From a virus, in the IMG/VR virus record IMGVR_UViG_3300015374_000002, positions 1 through 64,000 of that record: a DNA stretch of 64,000 bases. The stretch is one strand, 5' to 3'. Positions 40,640-47,356 of the stretch are shown here, piece after piece; within the stretch, counting starts at the first letter, position 1, and each line of letters begins with the position of its first letter. The notes below the pieces were generated by a model. It did not search any database. It saw only the letters and a program-made list of their open reading frames with translations, and was not told where the DNA came from. The translations under genes and the position numbers were made by a program.

Positions 40640-41116
40640 TCAGCGTGCCGGTAGCGGCGGCACGGCCTGCTGCGGCACGAACCATGACGGCCGCCGCCCG
40701 CCCGGGTTGCGCATCCACTCCGGCCGTCGCGCCGCCCGGCCCTGCATCGCGCCGACCACCCGGAAGGTCGGAGGGTCGGCGATGACCAGCACGTACCAGC
40801 GGTCTTCCGGGTCGTTGTCTCGGACGATCAGGCAGCCGTCGGCGCGGGGGGTGGCCCGGATCTCCCAGGCGCGGCCCGCGTCCGGCTTGCCGTGGAAGGT
40901 GTTGACGGAGCCGTCCCAGTACAGCGACCGCACCTTGCAGAATGCCCGCTCCGCGCACGCCCCGTAAATCTCGTCGGCCAGACGCTCCATCCAGGAGCGC
41001 GGGCTGCCGGTGGATTGGTGCGGGTCCAGGTTCTGCAACCCGGAGGTGGCGAACCGGAGGAGGCCGACATGGGCGGCGCCCAGGAACTCGTACCAGTTCA
41101 GCCGGACCTCGCTCAC
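40640..41116 (-). CDS. hypothetical actinophage protein, 158 aa
   Basis: The GTG at 41116 overlaps the previous stop (GTGA). Contains [20 protein letters not shown] and [20 protein letters not shown], then [13 protein letters not shown]. The second block (acidic/Trp/VLVI strand) resembles a family of small phage proteins sometimes linked to the PD-(D/E)XK fold, but I cannot confirm catalytic residues. Confidence 0.75.
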   Translation of the reverse strand: MSEVRLNWYEFLGAAHVGLLRFATSGLQNLDPHQSTGSPRSWMERLADEIYGACAERAFCKVRSLYWDGSVNTFHGKPDAGRAWEIRATPRADGCLIVRDNDPEDRWYVLVIADPPTFRVVGAMQGRAARRPEWMRNPGGRRPSWFVPQQAVPPLPAR

Positions 41117-41640
41117 CCGGGGAAGGACCTGCCGGGCAGCAGGGGAGGAGGCGGCGGCATCGCGGCGACGTCGTCCTGGATCGCCAGTTTGAACTCCGCC
41201 AACGTGATGTTCAGGGGGGACGACCCGGAATGCTTGATCATCAACCCGATCGGTGTGTTCGGAAACACGAAAATCTCATGCGCATAGTGCCGGTACTGGC
41301 CGCCCGGCGTCGGGCTGTCGTCCACCGTAGCCGTGGAGTCGGCGCCGGTGGTCAGGTTGAGGGGGTCACGGACGAACTGGGCCCGGTACTCCGTGGAGCT
41401 ACCGGCGGCCCAGAACACCATCGCCGTCAGGCTGCCCCACCCAGCCGTGATCGGCCAGATCAGCCCTGAGCGGGCGTCGGGATAGGTGGAGGCTCCACCC
41501 ACGGGCTGGGCGGCGGGGTGCATGTTGTGCGGGTCGAACGACTCGGCCGCGCCGTACGGGAAACGCACCAGGTAGTAGTCGCCGCTGACCGGCACCACCT
41601 GCGGATCCACGACCTTCAGGGAGCAGACGTTAAGTGTCAC
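41113..41640 (-). CDS. hypothetical protein, 175 aa
   Basis: GTG at 41640 ([20 protein letters not shown]). Beta-rich ([40 protein letters not shown]) with a Pro-rich C-terminus, suggesting a virion surface or tail-associated protein, but no family is recognised. Coupled to the 158-aa gene. Confidence 0.65.
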   Translation of the reverse strand: MTLNVCSLKVVDPQVVPVSGDYYLVRFPYGAAESFDPHNMHPAAQPVGGASTYPDARSGLIWPITAGWGSLTAMVFWAAGSSTEYRAQFVRDPLNLTTGADSTATVDDSPTPGGQYRHYAHEIFVFPNTPIGLMIKHSGSSPLNITLAEFKLAIQDDVAAMPPPPPLLPGRSFPG

Positions 41641-41704
41641 CCGCCCAGGGTGGTAGGCAGCGGCCGGTAGCGTCGCGGTCTAACCGCATCATCCTTTCGC
41701 TGAC

Positions 41705-41887
41705 TCAACCGTGGAAGAAGACGATCACGCCGGTTGCTGCGGTGGCACCTGCTACATTGATGCGCGGAGCGTCGTTGCCCGAAATGCCGAACCCCGGGGA
41801 ACTTCCCAGGCTTTGCCGGGGCGTACTGAAACATCTGATGGCAGCCTTATCAAGGGCAAAAGTAGTAAGACCCGCGATTGACTGCTA
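41705..41887 (-). pseudogene. open frame with phage tail-like end but no start codon
   Basis: The frame ends GFGISGNDAPRINVAGATAT GVIVFFHG then TGA at 41705-41707. Upstream it reads QSIAGLTTFALDKAAIRCFS and meets a TAG just before it without an ATG, GTG or TTG. Composition looks coding. Either a truncated gene fragment or one using a non-standard start. Confidence 0.35.
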
Positions 41888-41947
41888 ATTGGACTAATAG
41901 GGAAAACTCGTCGTCTGGGCGGGCAACGGCGCTCCGCCTTCTTTTCG

Positions 41948-42021
41948 AAGCCTGAGGGGGGATCGAACCCCTGAACCGACGGCTTTGCAGGCCGCCTCCC
42001 GCGCCAGCGAGAACCCAGGCT
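41948..42021 (-). tRNA. tRNA-Cys(GCA)
   Basis: Acceptor AGCCTGG / TCAGGCT, anticodon loop CTGCAAA, T-arm AGGGG-TTCGATC-CCCCT, discriminator T as usual for Cys. CCA not encoded. Confidence 0.9.
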
Positions 42022-42244
42022 ATGTATTCAGACGTATGGCTGCCGCCCATACGATCAGGAGGACCAGGGCCGCCAATTTGATGAACGTCCACACGCCGCG
42101 CTTGGCGTCCTGCTCCATTTTCGGAAGTGCGGCCAGAGTACCCTGCCATCTGCGCCACAGGTCCAACATCACCTGGAATCGTCTGCCGACGATGAATAGC
42201 ATCATTCCGACGATGATGAGCAGCAGGACCCATTTGTGTGCCAA
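42020..42244 (-). CDS. small membrane protein, 74 aa
   Basis: TTG at 42244 (MAHKWVLLLIIVGMMLFIVG) behind GGGAGTGAGAC. Two membrane segments, residues 5-20 and 55-70 (FIKLAALVLLIVWAAAI). The stop overlaps the tRNA-Cys by 2 nt. Unrecognised; could be holin-like in topology but nothing else supports that. Confidence 0.75.
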   Translation of the reverse strand: MAHKWVLLLIIVGMMLFIVGRRFQVMLDLWRRWQGTLAALPKMEQDAKRGVWTFIKLAALVLLIVWAAAIRLNT

Positions 42245-42330
42245 GTCTCACTCCCGCAGGTCAGAGGACTGCAAAGCGCCTCCGCCAACGTACGCGCGGA
42301 CGTCTCCGAATGTGGGGCGTTCAGTGTCAT
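42202..42330 (-). CDS. possible small protein, 42 aa
   Basis: MTLNAPHSETSARTLAEALC overlaps the upstream stop by ATGA and the next gene by 43 nt. Weak support beyond the coupling. Confidence 0.35.
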   Translation of the reverse strand: MTLNAPHSETSARTLAEALCSPLTCGSETWHTNGSCCSSSSE

Positions 42331-42473
42331 CGGGTCGCGTCGAATCGTACGGCGCCGCCCGGCTGCGACTGCTCCAGGTCCACCACGGCAGCCAGAAATC
42401 CGGCGGCGTCCAACTCTCCTCGCTGCAACCGCGCGACCAGATCGGACGCGTCCAGAATCACCACTTCGTTCAT
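42327..42473 (-). CDS. small protein, 48 aa
   Basis: MNEVVILDASDLVARLQRGE from the ATG at 42473, right after the 3' end of tRNA-Tyr, so it would be translated from an mRNA made by tRNA processing. Helical pattern (LDAAGFLAAVVDLEQSQPGG). Unrecognised. Confidence 0.5.
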   Translation of the reverse strand: MNEVVILDASDLVARLQRGELDAAGFLAAVVDLEQSQPGGAVRFDATR

Positions 42474-42474
42474 G

Positions 42475-42558
42475 TGCGCCAGGAGAGATTCGAACTCCCA
42501 ATGCCCGGAAGGGCCACAGCTTTACAGGCTGCTGAGCGACCAACTGCTCAACTGACGC
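42475..42558 (-). tRNA. tRNA-Tyr(GTA)
   Basis: Acceptor GCGTCAG / CTGGCGC, loop CTGTAAA, long variable arm as in bacterial tRNA-Tyr, discriminator A. Confidence 0.9.
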
Positions 42559-42562
42559 TTGG

Positions 42563-42647
42563 GGTGACCGACGGGACTCGAACCCGCATGAACCTTTCGG
42601 CTCCGGGGGTTCACAGCCCCCTTCCTCAACCAATTCGGATCGGTCAC
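42563..42647 (-). tRNA. tRNA with His anticodon (GTG) and long variable arm
   Basis: Anticodon stem GGGGG / CCCCC, loop CTGTGAA. Between anticodon and T stems is a 17-nt arm GAGCC-GAAA-GGTTC, a class II feature not expected for His. Acceptor GTGACCG / CGGTCAC with C73. Position 8 reads A, another oddity. Confidence 0.75.
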
Positions 42648-42649
42648 AG

Positions 42650-42721
42650 TCGGCCTGGAGGGAATCGAACCCACACCTGATCTTTAGGAGAGATCTGCTC
42701 GGTCCTTCGAGCTACAGGCCG
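42650..42721 (-). tRNA. tRNA-Arg(CCT)
   Basis: Acceptor CGGCCTG / CAGGCCG, stem GATCT / AGATC, loop CTCCTAA, A73; one mismatch in the T stem. Confidence 0.85.
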
Positions 42722-42730
42722 TGCCGCCGG

Positions 42731-43069
42731 TTACTTCGCCAGGCGGCTCGCGGTACGCCGCGCCGCTTCCGCCGAGTCGGGCGACGCCCTGAACACGTTG
42801 ACCTCGTAGACGTCAACCTGCTCACCCAGCACCGGGAGCGTCTCCAACGTCCGCACCGTGGCGACGCCCGCATCACGCGCTTCGACGACGAAGGTCGCTT
42901 GCACCGCCGTATTGGCGGGGTCTCCCACCCAGGTCAGGTGCATAACGTTCGGCACCACGTCCCTGCCGGGGGGCAGAGACGACAGCCTGGTGCGCGCCTC
43001 CTCCGCATCCGCCTTCGTCGCGAAGCCCCCCAGGATCAGTTTGACGTGCCAATTCTGCATGTCAGTCAC
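42731..43069 (-). CDS. hypothetical protein, 112 aa
   Basis: The GTG at 43069 overlaps the previous stop (GTGA); nearby ATG at 43060 is an alternative. NWHVKLILGGFATKADAEEA is a SPOR/ferredoxin-like beta-alpha start; a second beta-alpha unit follows (NTAVQATFVVEARDAGVATV). Small alpha/beta protein of unknown function, between tRNA-Val and tRNA-Arg. Confidence 0.7.
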   Translation of the reverse strand: MTDMQNWHVKLILGGFATKADAEEARTRLSSLPPGRDVVPNVMHLTWVGDPANTAVQATFVVEARDAGVATVRTLETLPVLGEQVDVYEVNVFRASPDSAEAARRTASRLAK

Positions 43070-43224
43070 CACCCATTCCCTCGCAAGATCTTGGCGCGTT
43101 CCTCGCTCCGCCGCAGCGCCTTGAAGCCGTACTTGTCGTCTTCCGCCACGGCCCTCTGGCGGCGCCAGATCTTCGGAGCCTTCTTCGGCTTGTCGTCCTC
43201 GCTCGCGCTCTTGCCGAATCCCAT
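43066..43224 (-). CDS. small basic protein, 52 aa
   Basis: MGFGKSASEDDKPKKAPKIW from the ATG at 43224 behind CAGGAGGAACGC. Lys/Arg-rich, probably nucleic-acid-contacting or disordered. Lies just downstream of tRNA-Val(TAC) with AGAGCGA in the short leader. Confidence 0.65.
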   Translation of the reverse strand: MGFGKSASEDDKPKKAPKIWRRQRAVAEDDKYGFKALRRSEERAKILRGNGW

Positions 43225-43255
43225 GCGTTCCTCCTGTGGTTGTGTCGCTCTGACG

Positions 43256-43326
43256 TACCCGGTGAGGGAGTCGAACCCCCTCCTTCGCCTTGTAAGGGCG
43301 TTGCTCTCCCGTTGAGCTAACCGGGC
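43256..43326 (-). tRNA. tRNA-Val(TAC)
   Basis: Acceptor GCCCGGT / ACCGGGT (G1-U72), loop CTTACAA, T loop TTCGACT, A73. Confidence 0.9.
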
Positions 43327-43343
43327 TTGACCATACACCAAAC

Positions 43344-43372
43344 AGCGTACAGTCATTTAGCGTTCAAGTCTA
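43344..43372 (-). promoter_or_regulatory. promoter upstream of tRNA-Val(TAC)
   Basis: -10 TACGCT (43344-43349), spacer TGAACGCTAAATGACTG, poor -35. Fires 18 nt before the tRNA. Confidence 0.55.
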
Positions 43373-43804
43373 GGTTGTTTTGTGATCGTGACCGCAACCG
43401 CTGACCAGCGGCGGCACCTGAACGCGGACGACTTGTTCTCGATCGCCATAGCGGATCTGGATGAGTTCGTTCAGCGATGCCTTACCGGCCCGCTTCGACG
43501 CCTTGTCCTCGCCGAGCAGGACGGCGGCCAGTTCGTCAAAGGTCTGATTGACGCGGGCGACCGCGTGACGCATCGCCGCTTCGGTCGCATCCGCCAGCTT
43601 GGCGACTTCGGCCTTCAGCCGGTCGTTGACCGCCTGGTCGGTGAGCTGGGGGATGCGGTCGATGAGCGCTTGCAGCGCCTTGCGTTCGGCGATCATATCC
43701 TTCAGGACGCCCCTGGCCTCACTAGTCGCCTCCCGCAGGCTCTCCTCTGTCGTGATTGCCGATGAGATGTCGTCTGGCCGCTGCTGACGGCGTTTGGTTC
43801 CCAT
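43370..43804 (-). CDS. hypothetical helical protein, 144 aa
   Basis: MGTKRRQQRPDDISSAITTE from the ATG at 43804, 2 nt after the 3' end of tRNA-Val(GAC) and without a Shine-Dalgarno. Long helices/coiled-coil (LQALIDRIPQLTDQAVNDRL; KLADATEAAMRHAVARVNQT). Ends close to the next promoter. If translated, it would start near the processed 5' end. Confidence 0.6.
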   Translation of the reverse strand: MGTKRRQQRPDDISSAITTEESLREATSEARGVLKDMIAERKALQALIDRIPQLTDQAVNDRLKAEVAKLADATEAAMRHAVARVNQTFDELAAVLLGEDKASKRAGKASLNELIQIRYGDREQVVRVQVPPLVSGCGHDHKTT

Positions 43805-43805
43805 G

Positions 43806-43878
43806 TAGTCGCGGCAGGATTTGAACCTGCGACCTTCGCTGTGTCGAAGCGGTGCTCTACCAGCTGAGCTACACGACC
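43806..43878 (-). tRNA. tRNA-Val(GAC) with C33
   Basis: Acceptor GGTCGTG / CGCGACT, D-arm GCTCAGCTGGTAGAGC, loop TCGACAC: position 33 is C instead of the near-universal T. Confidence 0.8.
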
Positions 43879-44020
43879 TTTTGTGGTCGAACCCGGATCC
43901 CGGCATGCAGGGTAGTCCCTTGCGTTCCCTGTCTGCCGTCGGCGGGCCCGGCCGGTCGGCCCAGGCTTTCAGGGGGCGATACAGCCGTGGGTATCGCTAG
44001 GTTGGTCCGGGTTCGACCAG

Positions 44021-44093
44021 CACCGGTGGGAGGGTTCGAACCCCCGGCCTTCCGCTTTGGAGGCGGCTGCTCTACCAACTGAGCTACACCGAT
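44021..44093 (-). tRNA. tRNA-Trp(CCA)
   Basis: Acceptor ATCGGTG / CACCGGT, loop CTCCAAA, G73 as required for Trp. Confidence 0.92.
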
Positions 44094-44158
44094 CGGGCGC
44101 GAGTGAGGTATCGCGCAGCTTTTTGCAGGACTTCCGGATCGTCGCTCCTGACGATGAA

Positions 44159-44192
44159 GGCCGACGCCTGAGACGGGATCCAGGCGTCGGCC
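44159..44192 (-). terminator. perfect hairpin after tRNA-fMet
   Basis: GGCCGACGCCTG / CAGGCGTCGGCC, 12 bp, 10-nt loop, then TTC. Terminator or processing structure. Confidence 0.6.
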
Positions 44193-44199
44193 CGCTGAG

Positions 44200-44273
44200 T
44201 GGCGGGGGCAGGATTTGAACCTGCGACCTCTGGGTTATGAGCCCAGCAAGCTACCGAACTGCTCCACCCCGCT
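44200..44273 (-). tRNA. initiator tRNA-fMet(CAT)
   Basis: Position 1-72 is an A-C mismatch, anticodon stem CTGGG / CCCAG with three G-C pairs, loop CTCATAA, A73: hallmarks of initiator tRNA. Confidence 0.92.
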
Positions 44274-44283
44274 ACGTCCCATC

Positions 44284-44631
44284 CTACTTGGGACGCTCCA
44301 CTACGTGGAGATCCTTTAGTGCGTCCTCGATCGCACGGTTCGTCGTCGCCGTCTCAATGACGGCGACACGCTGCTCATGCTCTACGAGGCTCAGGCGCCG
44401 ATCGGCATAGGCGTCGGCCACCTGCTGCAACGCGTGGTCACGGTCGTCGCCGGTCGGCCTGGCGGCCAGCCAGCGTTCCATCTGCCGGGAGCGCCGCGCG
44501 TCCTGGATTACCTGCCTCTTCCGCTTCGCGTGGTCGATCTTCTCGGTCATCCACGGAATAGCCACAACGATCACAATTACGGCTATGGCCAGCCACAGGA
44601 TGGCGAATGCCGGTAGAGCTGCCTTCATCAT
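44284..44631 (-). CDS. membrane-anchored protein with DUF1707-like tail, 115 aa
   Basis: ATG at 44631, 7 nt after AAGGAG (a GTG 3 nt upstream is possible). N-terminal membrane segment ALPAFAILWLAIAVIVIVVA, then basic helix, then ALQQVADAYADRRLSLVEHE and ETATTNRAIEDALKDL, which resembles DUF1707 of actinobacterial membrane proteins. Unknown role. Confidence 0.75.
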   Translation of the reverse strand: MMKAALPAFAILWLAIAVIVIVVAIPWMTEKIDHAKRKRQVIQDARRSRQMERWLAARPTGDDRDHALQQVADAYADRRLSLVEHEQRVAVIETATTNRAIEDALKDLHVVERPK

Positions 44632-44646
44632 CACTCATCTCCTTCG

Positions 44647-44664
44647 GGTGGGTCGCTCTCCACC
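44647..44664 (-). promoter_or_regulatory. leader hairpin between tRNA-Glu and the 44284 gene
   Basis: GGTGG, loop AGAGCGA, CCCACC (one bulge), 5 nt after the tRNA 3' end. No promoter between. Confidence 0.65.
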
Positions 44665-44668
44665 AACG

Positions 44669-44742
44669 TGCCGCCGACGGGATTCGAACCCGCAAAACCC
44701 CAGATTGAAAGTCTGGTGACTCTACCCTTCGTCCACGGCGAC
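44669..44742 (-). tRNA. tRNA-Glu(TTC)
   Basis: Acceptor GTCGCCG / CGGCGGC, loop CTTTCAA, T-arm GCGGG-TTCGAAT-CCCGT, A73. Confidence 0.9.
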
Positions 44743-44754
44743 CAGGGACTTACG

Positions 44755-44826
44755 TACTCCGCGCGGGGATCGAACCCGCACCTCCTGATTGAGAATCAGG
44801 TATCCAGACCACCAGACCAGCGGAGC
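44755..44826 (-). tRNA. tRNA-Glu(CTC)
   Basis: Acceptor GCTCCGC / GCGGAGT, stem CCTGA / TCAGG, loop TTCTCAA, A73. Confidence 0.9.
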
Positions 44827-44892
44827 TTGTAGGGCCAGGCAGCGCATACCCAGATCACCCCTCCGATTCCTGGGGATGGCGCCTGACCCTTC

Positions 44893-45408
44893 TCACGCAA
44901 CAGTTGCCGACTCTACTCGGAACCATTCGCGAGCCTGTGCGAAATGCTTGGCCGATACACCATGCTGCCACCCGGTGTGAATCAGCCGGAAGTCGCCGAC
45001 GCCCGGATGCCCTTTCAGCCACACCTTGTCACGCCTGGTCAGCTCGTCATCGAACCAGACGAACGGCCGCCCCTGCACGAACTTCGCCACCCTCGGCGTC
45101 TTGCGGTGCACCCGGTAGTCATCCCCCGGCTCCACCGCCTCCCGCATGTCGATGACCGGCAACTGAGGCAGCCCCAGAAGGGGAGCGATATGCGCGTTTG
45201 CGTCGTGGCTCCACATGGTCGCCCACACCAGGTCGGCGCCGACCGTCTCGGCCAGCTCCAGCAGCACCGGTCCATGTTCGGGGTTGAGCAGGACGTTGTA
45301 CGTCTCGCCCTGGCAGGTCAGCCTGTGCGCCTGCCACTGCGGACCGGGACGCCCGAACGGTGCGAGCACACCATCCACGTCCAACAGGATCAACTTGTCC
45401 ACGTGCAC
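44893..45408 (-). CDS. HAD-like phosphatase, 171 aa
   Basis: GTG at 45408 (MHVDKLILLDVDGVLAPFGR) behind AAGGAGAGGAT. Motif I LLDVDGVLAP gives the nucleophile and acid/base Asp pair; motif III/IV region PFVWFDDELTRRDKVWLKGH has the DD pair. Compact HAD hydrolases of this type occur in actinobacteria and phages; substrate not predictable (polynucleotide or nucleotide phosphatases are options). Confidence 0.85.
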   Translation of the reverse strand: MHVDKLILLDVDGVLAPFGRPGPQWQAHRLTCQGETYNVLLNPEHGPVLLELAETVGADLVWATMWSHDANAHIAPLLGLPQLPVIDMREAVEPGDDYRVHRKTPRVAKFVQGRPFVWFDDELTRRDKVWLKGHPGVGDFRLIHTGWQHGVSAKHFAQAREWFRVESATVA

Positions 45409-45423
45409 ATCCTCTCCTTCGCG

Positions 45424-45440
45424 CGGGGTCGCTCTTCCCG
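45424..45440 (-). promoter_or_regulatory. leader hairpin of the HAD gene
   Basis: CGGG-A, loop AGAGCGA, CCCCG; between tRNA-Lys and the HAD gene, no promoter visible. Confidence 0.6.
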
Positions 45441-45470
45441 CACCCGCGAAGACGTAGACCGTCTTCGCCG

Positions 45471-45543
45471 TACCCCCGCCGGGATTCGAACCCGGATTTC
45501 GACGCTTAAAAGGCGCCTACTCTGCCAATTGAGCTACAGGGGC
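45471..45543 (-). tRNA. tRNA-Lys(TTT)
   Basis: Acceptor GCCCCTG / CGGGGGT, loop CTTTTAA, T-arm CCGGG-TTCGAAT-CCCGG, A73. Confidence 0.9.
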
Positions 45544-45546
45544 ATG

Positions 45547-45690
45547 TCACGCAGGATTGGCGATCACCATCCCGCAGTCCTCACAGTGCGGCGGCCAGAC
45601 CAGCCACCCCATCCACTCCTCCGAACGATCCAGTCCCTCCGGAACGATCCTGCCGCCGCACTGCTGACAGTCGGGATAGAACCAGGTCAT
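45547..45690 (-). CDS. small zinc-ribbon protein, 47 aa
   Basis: MTWFYPDCQQCGGRIVPEGL then HCEDCGMVIANPA: two CxxC pairs separated by about 30 residues, a classic zinc ribbon. ATG at 45690 behind GGAGGGTCT. Function unknown. Confidence 0.75.
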   Translation of the reverse strand: MTWFYPDCQQCGGRIVPEGLDRSEEWMGWLVWPPHCEDCGMVIANPA

Positions 45691-45704
45691 AGACCCTCCG
45701 TACG

Positions 45705-45777
45705 TGCGCCGTGAGAGATTCGAACTCCCAACCATCCGGGTAGAAACCGGCCGCGCTATCCATTGCGCCAACGACGC
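45705..45777 (-). tRNA. tRNA-Arg(TCT)
   Basis: Acceptor GCGTCGT / ACGGCGC, D-arm GCGCAATGGATAGCGC, loop TTTCTAC, A73. Confidence 0.9.
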
Positions 45778-45805
45778 GAACCTTTCACGATCCGAAACGA
45801 TCGTT

Positions 45806-45988
45806 TCATTCCATCGCCACGCCCGGTCCTAGAACCGGGCAGAACGACACTGGCACCAGCCGCCCGGTGGCCATGTCGCTGCACGCGAGGCAGATCTCCG
45901 CCGGGATCGTGTGGCGGCTTTCCCCGTCGGGCCGGTAGTCGATCGACTCGTGCCAGCCCGACTCCGGGTCGTCCGGGTCATAGCCCAT
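45806..45988 (-). CDS. small protein, 60 aa
   Basis: MGYDPDDPESGWHESIDYRP overlaps the upstream gene's end. Cys in CLACSD and FCPVL. ATG at 45988; an ATG 12 nt upstream is possible. Unrecognised. Confidence 0.65.
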   Translation of the reverse strand: MGYDPDDPESGWHESIDYRPDGESRHTIPAEICLACSDMATGRLVPVSFCPVLGPGVAME

Positions 45989-46385
45989 ATTTCGCCTCAT
46001 CCTTCACGTACACCATGTAGGCGATCACGCCCGCTTCGTAGGCGGCCCGCCGAGCGTCGGCGTCGGTGTCGTACTTGGTGCCGTCCAACGGGTGCCTGAT
46101 GATGTCGCAGCCGCCTTCGGGCTTGTACTTGATCTGTCTGATACTCAGCTCGATCTTGCCGTCGTCGGCTGCGACCACGGACGGCGAGGACATCACCTTG
46201 CACAGTCGCGGGAACGACACTCCCCACTCGGCGTGAGTCACTATCGGCGGCCCGCCGTCGGCGTAGGTCGGGAAGCGGCCGTAGGGGGCTTCATTGAAGG
46301 TCCAGATGCGGTAGCGACCGTCGTGCCAGTCGTATTCCTGGCCCTGCATCGGCGGGTAGTCGGTAACGTTCTGTGGCGTGTCCAT
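45978..46385 (-). CDS. hypothetical protein, 135 aa
   Basis: MDTPQNVTDYPPMQGQEYDW from the ATG at 46385 behind GGAGGACCC. Tyr/Trp-rich soluble protein (HDGRYRIWTFNEAPYGRFPT). Promoter and textbook leader hairpin upstream. Unrecognised. Confidence 0.75.
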   Translation of the reverse strand: MDTPQNVTDYPPMQGQEYDWHDGRYRIWTFNEAPYGRFPTYADGGPPIVTHAEWGVSFPRLCKVMSSPSVVAADDGKIELSIRQIKYKPEGGCDIIRHPLDGTKYDTDADARRAAYEAGVIAYMVYVKDEAKYGL

Positions 46386-46401
46386 GGGGTCCTCCGTGGG
46401 G

Positions 46402-46454
46402 GTTGGTCGCTCTCCAACACCCCAAAGATACATCCATTTAGCGTCTTAGGTCAA
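46402..46454 (-). promoter_or_regulatory. promoter and leader hairpin
   Basis: -35 TTGACC (46449-46454), 18 nt, -10 TATCTT (46425-46430) with CGCTAAATGGATG. Leader hairpin GTTGG, AGAGCGA, CCAAC (46402-46418), the simplest form of the motif. Confidence 0.75.
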
Positions 46455-46457
46455 GGG

Positions 46458-46548
46458 CGGAAAATGGAGGACTCGAACCCCAGGGCCGTTCACACCAGCC
46501 CTCATCCGGTTTAAATCGGCGGCCACCTCCTTGGTGGCGTCATTTTCC
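46458..46548 (-). tRNA. class II tRNA, probably Leu(TAA); anticodon register unclear
   Basis: Acceptor GGAAAAT / ATTTTCC, long variable arm AGGGC / GCCCT. Anticodon region CCG-ATTTAAAC-CGG leaves an 8-nt loop: reading TAA (Leu) or TTA (ochre-reading) depends on the register. G73, unusual for Leu. Confidence 0.6.
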
Positions 46549-46574
46549 CCCACCGTGTTGAGGGGTGGGTCCAG

Positions 46575-46658
46575 CGGAAGGCGGAAGACTCGAACTTCGG
46601 CCGCCGCCGACGGCCACGCGGATTCCAGCCGCGTCCCGGCACCTGCCGGTCACCTTCC
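46575..46658 (-). tRNA. tRNA-Ser(GGA)
   Basis: Acceptor GGAAGGT / GCCTTCC, stem CGCGG / CCGCG, loop CTGGAAT, long variable arm, G73. Confidence 0.88.
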
Positions 46659-46661
46659 ATG

Positions 46662-46736
46662 GTCCTCGGAGCAGGAGTCGAACCTGCCGTCGCCCGGTTA
46701 TCAGCCGGGTGCCTTCACCGCTTGGCCACCCGAGGA
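46662..46736 (-). tRNA. tRNA-Ile(GAT)
   Basis: Acceptor TCCTCGG / CCGAGGA, stem CCCGG / CCGGG, loop CTGATAA. Starts with T1-A72 and has C73, both unusual for Ile. Confidence 0.8.
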
Positions 46737-46739
46737 AAG

Positions 46740-46824
46740 CGGAGAGGGAGGGTATCGAACCCCCGCCGGTGTGACCCGGGCAGCGGCGTAGCAAGCCGTC
46801 CCATTACCTCTCTGGCACCTCTCC
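46740..46824 (-). tRNA. tRNA-Ser(GCT)
   Basis: Acceptor GGAGAGG / CCTCTCC, loop TTGCTAC, long variable arm, G73. Confidence 0.88.
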
Positions 46825-46853
46825 ACGATACTTCCATCTAGCGCCTGCCGGTG
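46825..46853 (-). promoter_or_regulatory. promoter-like element abutting tRNA-Ser(GCT)
   Basis: GCGCTAGATGGAAG then TATCGT immediately before the tRNA 5' end. If this is the -10, transcription starts inside the tRNA, so the true -10 may lie further upstream. Confidence 0.4.
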
Positions 46854-46926
46854 CTACCTTGGAGTGGTACGCCCCTGGTCCGGCTCTGCACCGCATCCCG
46901 CCAGGGGCACGGCCATTTCTGGGACT

Positions 46927-47000
46927 GGTGCCGACCCCGGGATTCGAACCCGCCCTACCGCCTTGGCAAGGCGATGTGCGACCGCTGACACTTCACCCAC
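46927..47000 (-). tRNA. tRNA-Gly(GCC) with mispaired acceptor stem
   Basis: D-arm GTG-TCAGCGGTCG-CAC, stem TCGCC / GGCGG, loop TTGCCAA and T loop TTCGAAT are good. Acceptor GTGGGTG faces TCGGCAC, so only the outer three pairs form. Confidence 0.6.
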
Positions 47001-47073
47001 AAGTTCCGTGACCGGTGGACCGACGACTCGGGTGTGGACGGGGCCGGGGCGACCATCCTCCGGTCACGGAAAG

Positions 47074-47143
47074 AGCCCAACCCCGGAGTCGAACCGGGCA
47101 GGCCGTTCGTACCAAGAACGGGTGCACACCAGGTGCGAAGGGC
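47074..47143 (-). tRNA. tRNA-Thr(GGT), short D-arm
   Basis: Stem CGTTC / GAACG, loop TTGGTAC. Acceptor GCCCTTC / GTTGGGC with two T-T mismatches, D-arm GCAC-CTGGT-GTGC shorter than normal, discriminator T. Confidence 0.7.
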
Positions 47144-47155
47144 AAACGGGTAGGG

Positions 47156-47189
47156 GTGTCCGGGCCGTGAACGCCCGGCCCGGACACCA
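47156..47189 (-). other. 12-bp hairpin between tRNAs
   Basis: GGTGTCCGGGCC / GGCCCGGACACC between tRNA-Gln and tRNA-Thr. Possible processing or pausing structure. Confidence 0.6.
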
Positions 47190-47192
47190 CCG

Positions 47193-47265
47193 CTCTGGGA
47201 TCAGGAATCGAACCTGAGCAAACCGGAACCAAAATCCGGCCGCCGAGCCAGCACGGCATCCCAGA
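47193..47265 (-). tRNA. tRNA-Gln(TTG)
   Basis: Acceptor TCTGGGA / TCCCAGA, stem CCGGA / TCCGG, loop TTTTGGT, G73. Confidence 0.9.
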
Positions 47266-47270
47266 ATGCG

Positions 47271-47341
47271 AGCCCAAGGGCGGAATCGAACCGCCTCGAA
47301 CGCCTTACGGGGGCGCTGCTCTGCCAGTGAGCTACAAGGGC
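47271..47341 (-). tRNA. tRNA-Thr(CGT) with C33
   Basis: Stem GCGCC / GGCGT, loop CCCGTAA (C at 33). Acceptor GCCCTTG / CTTGGGC with two T-T mismatches, discriminator T, like tRNA-Thr(GGT). Confidence 0.7.
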
Positions 47342-47356
47342 GTGACCCCGAAGGGC

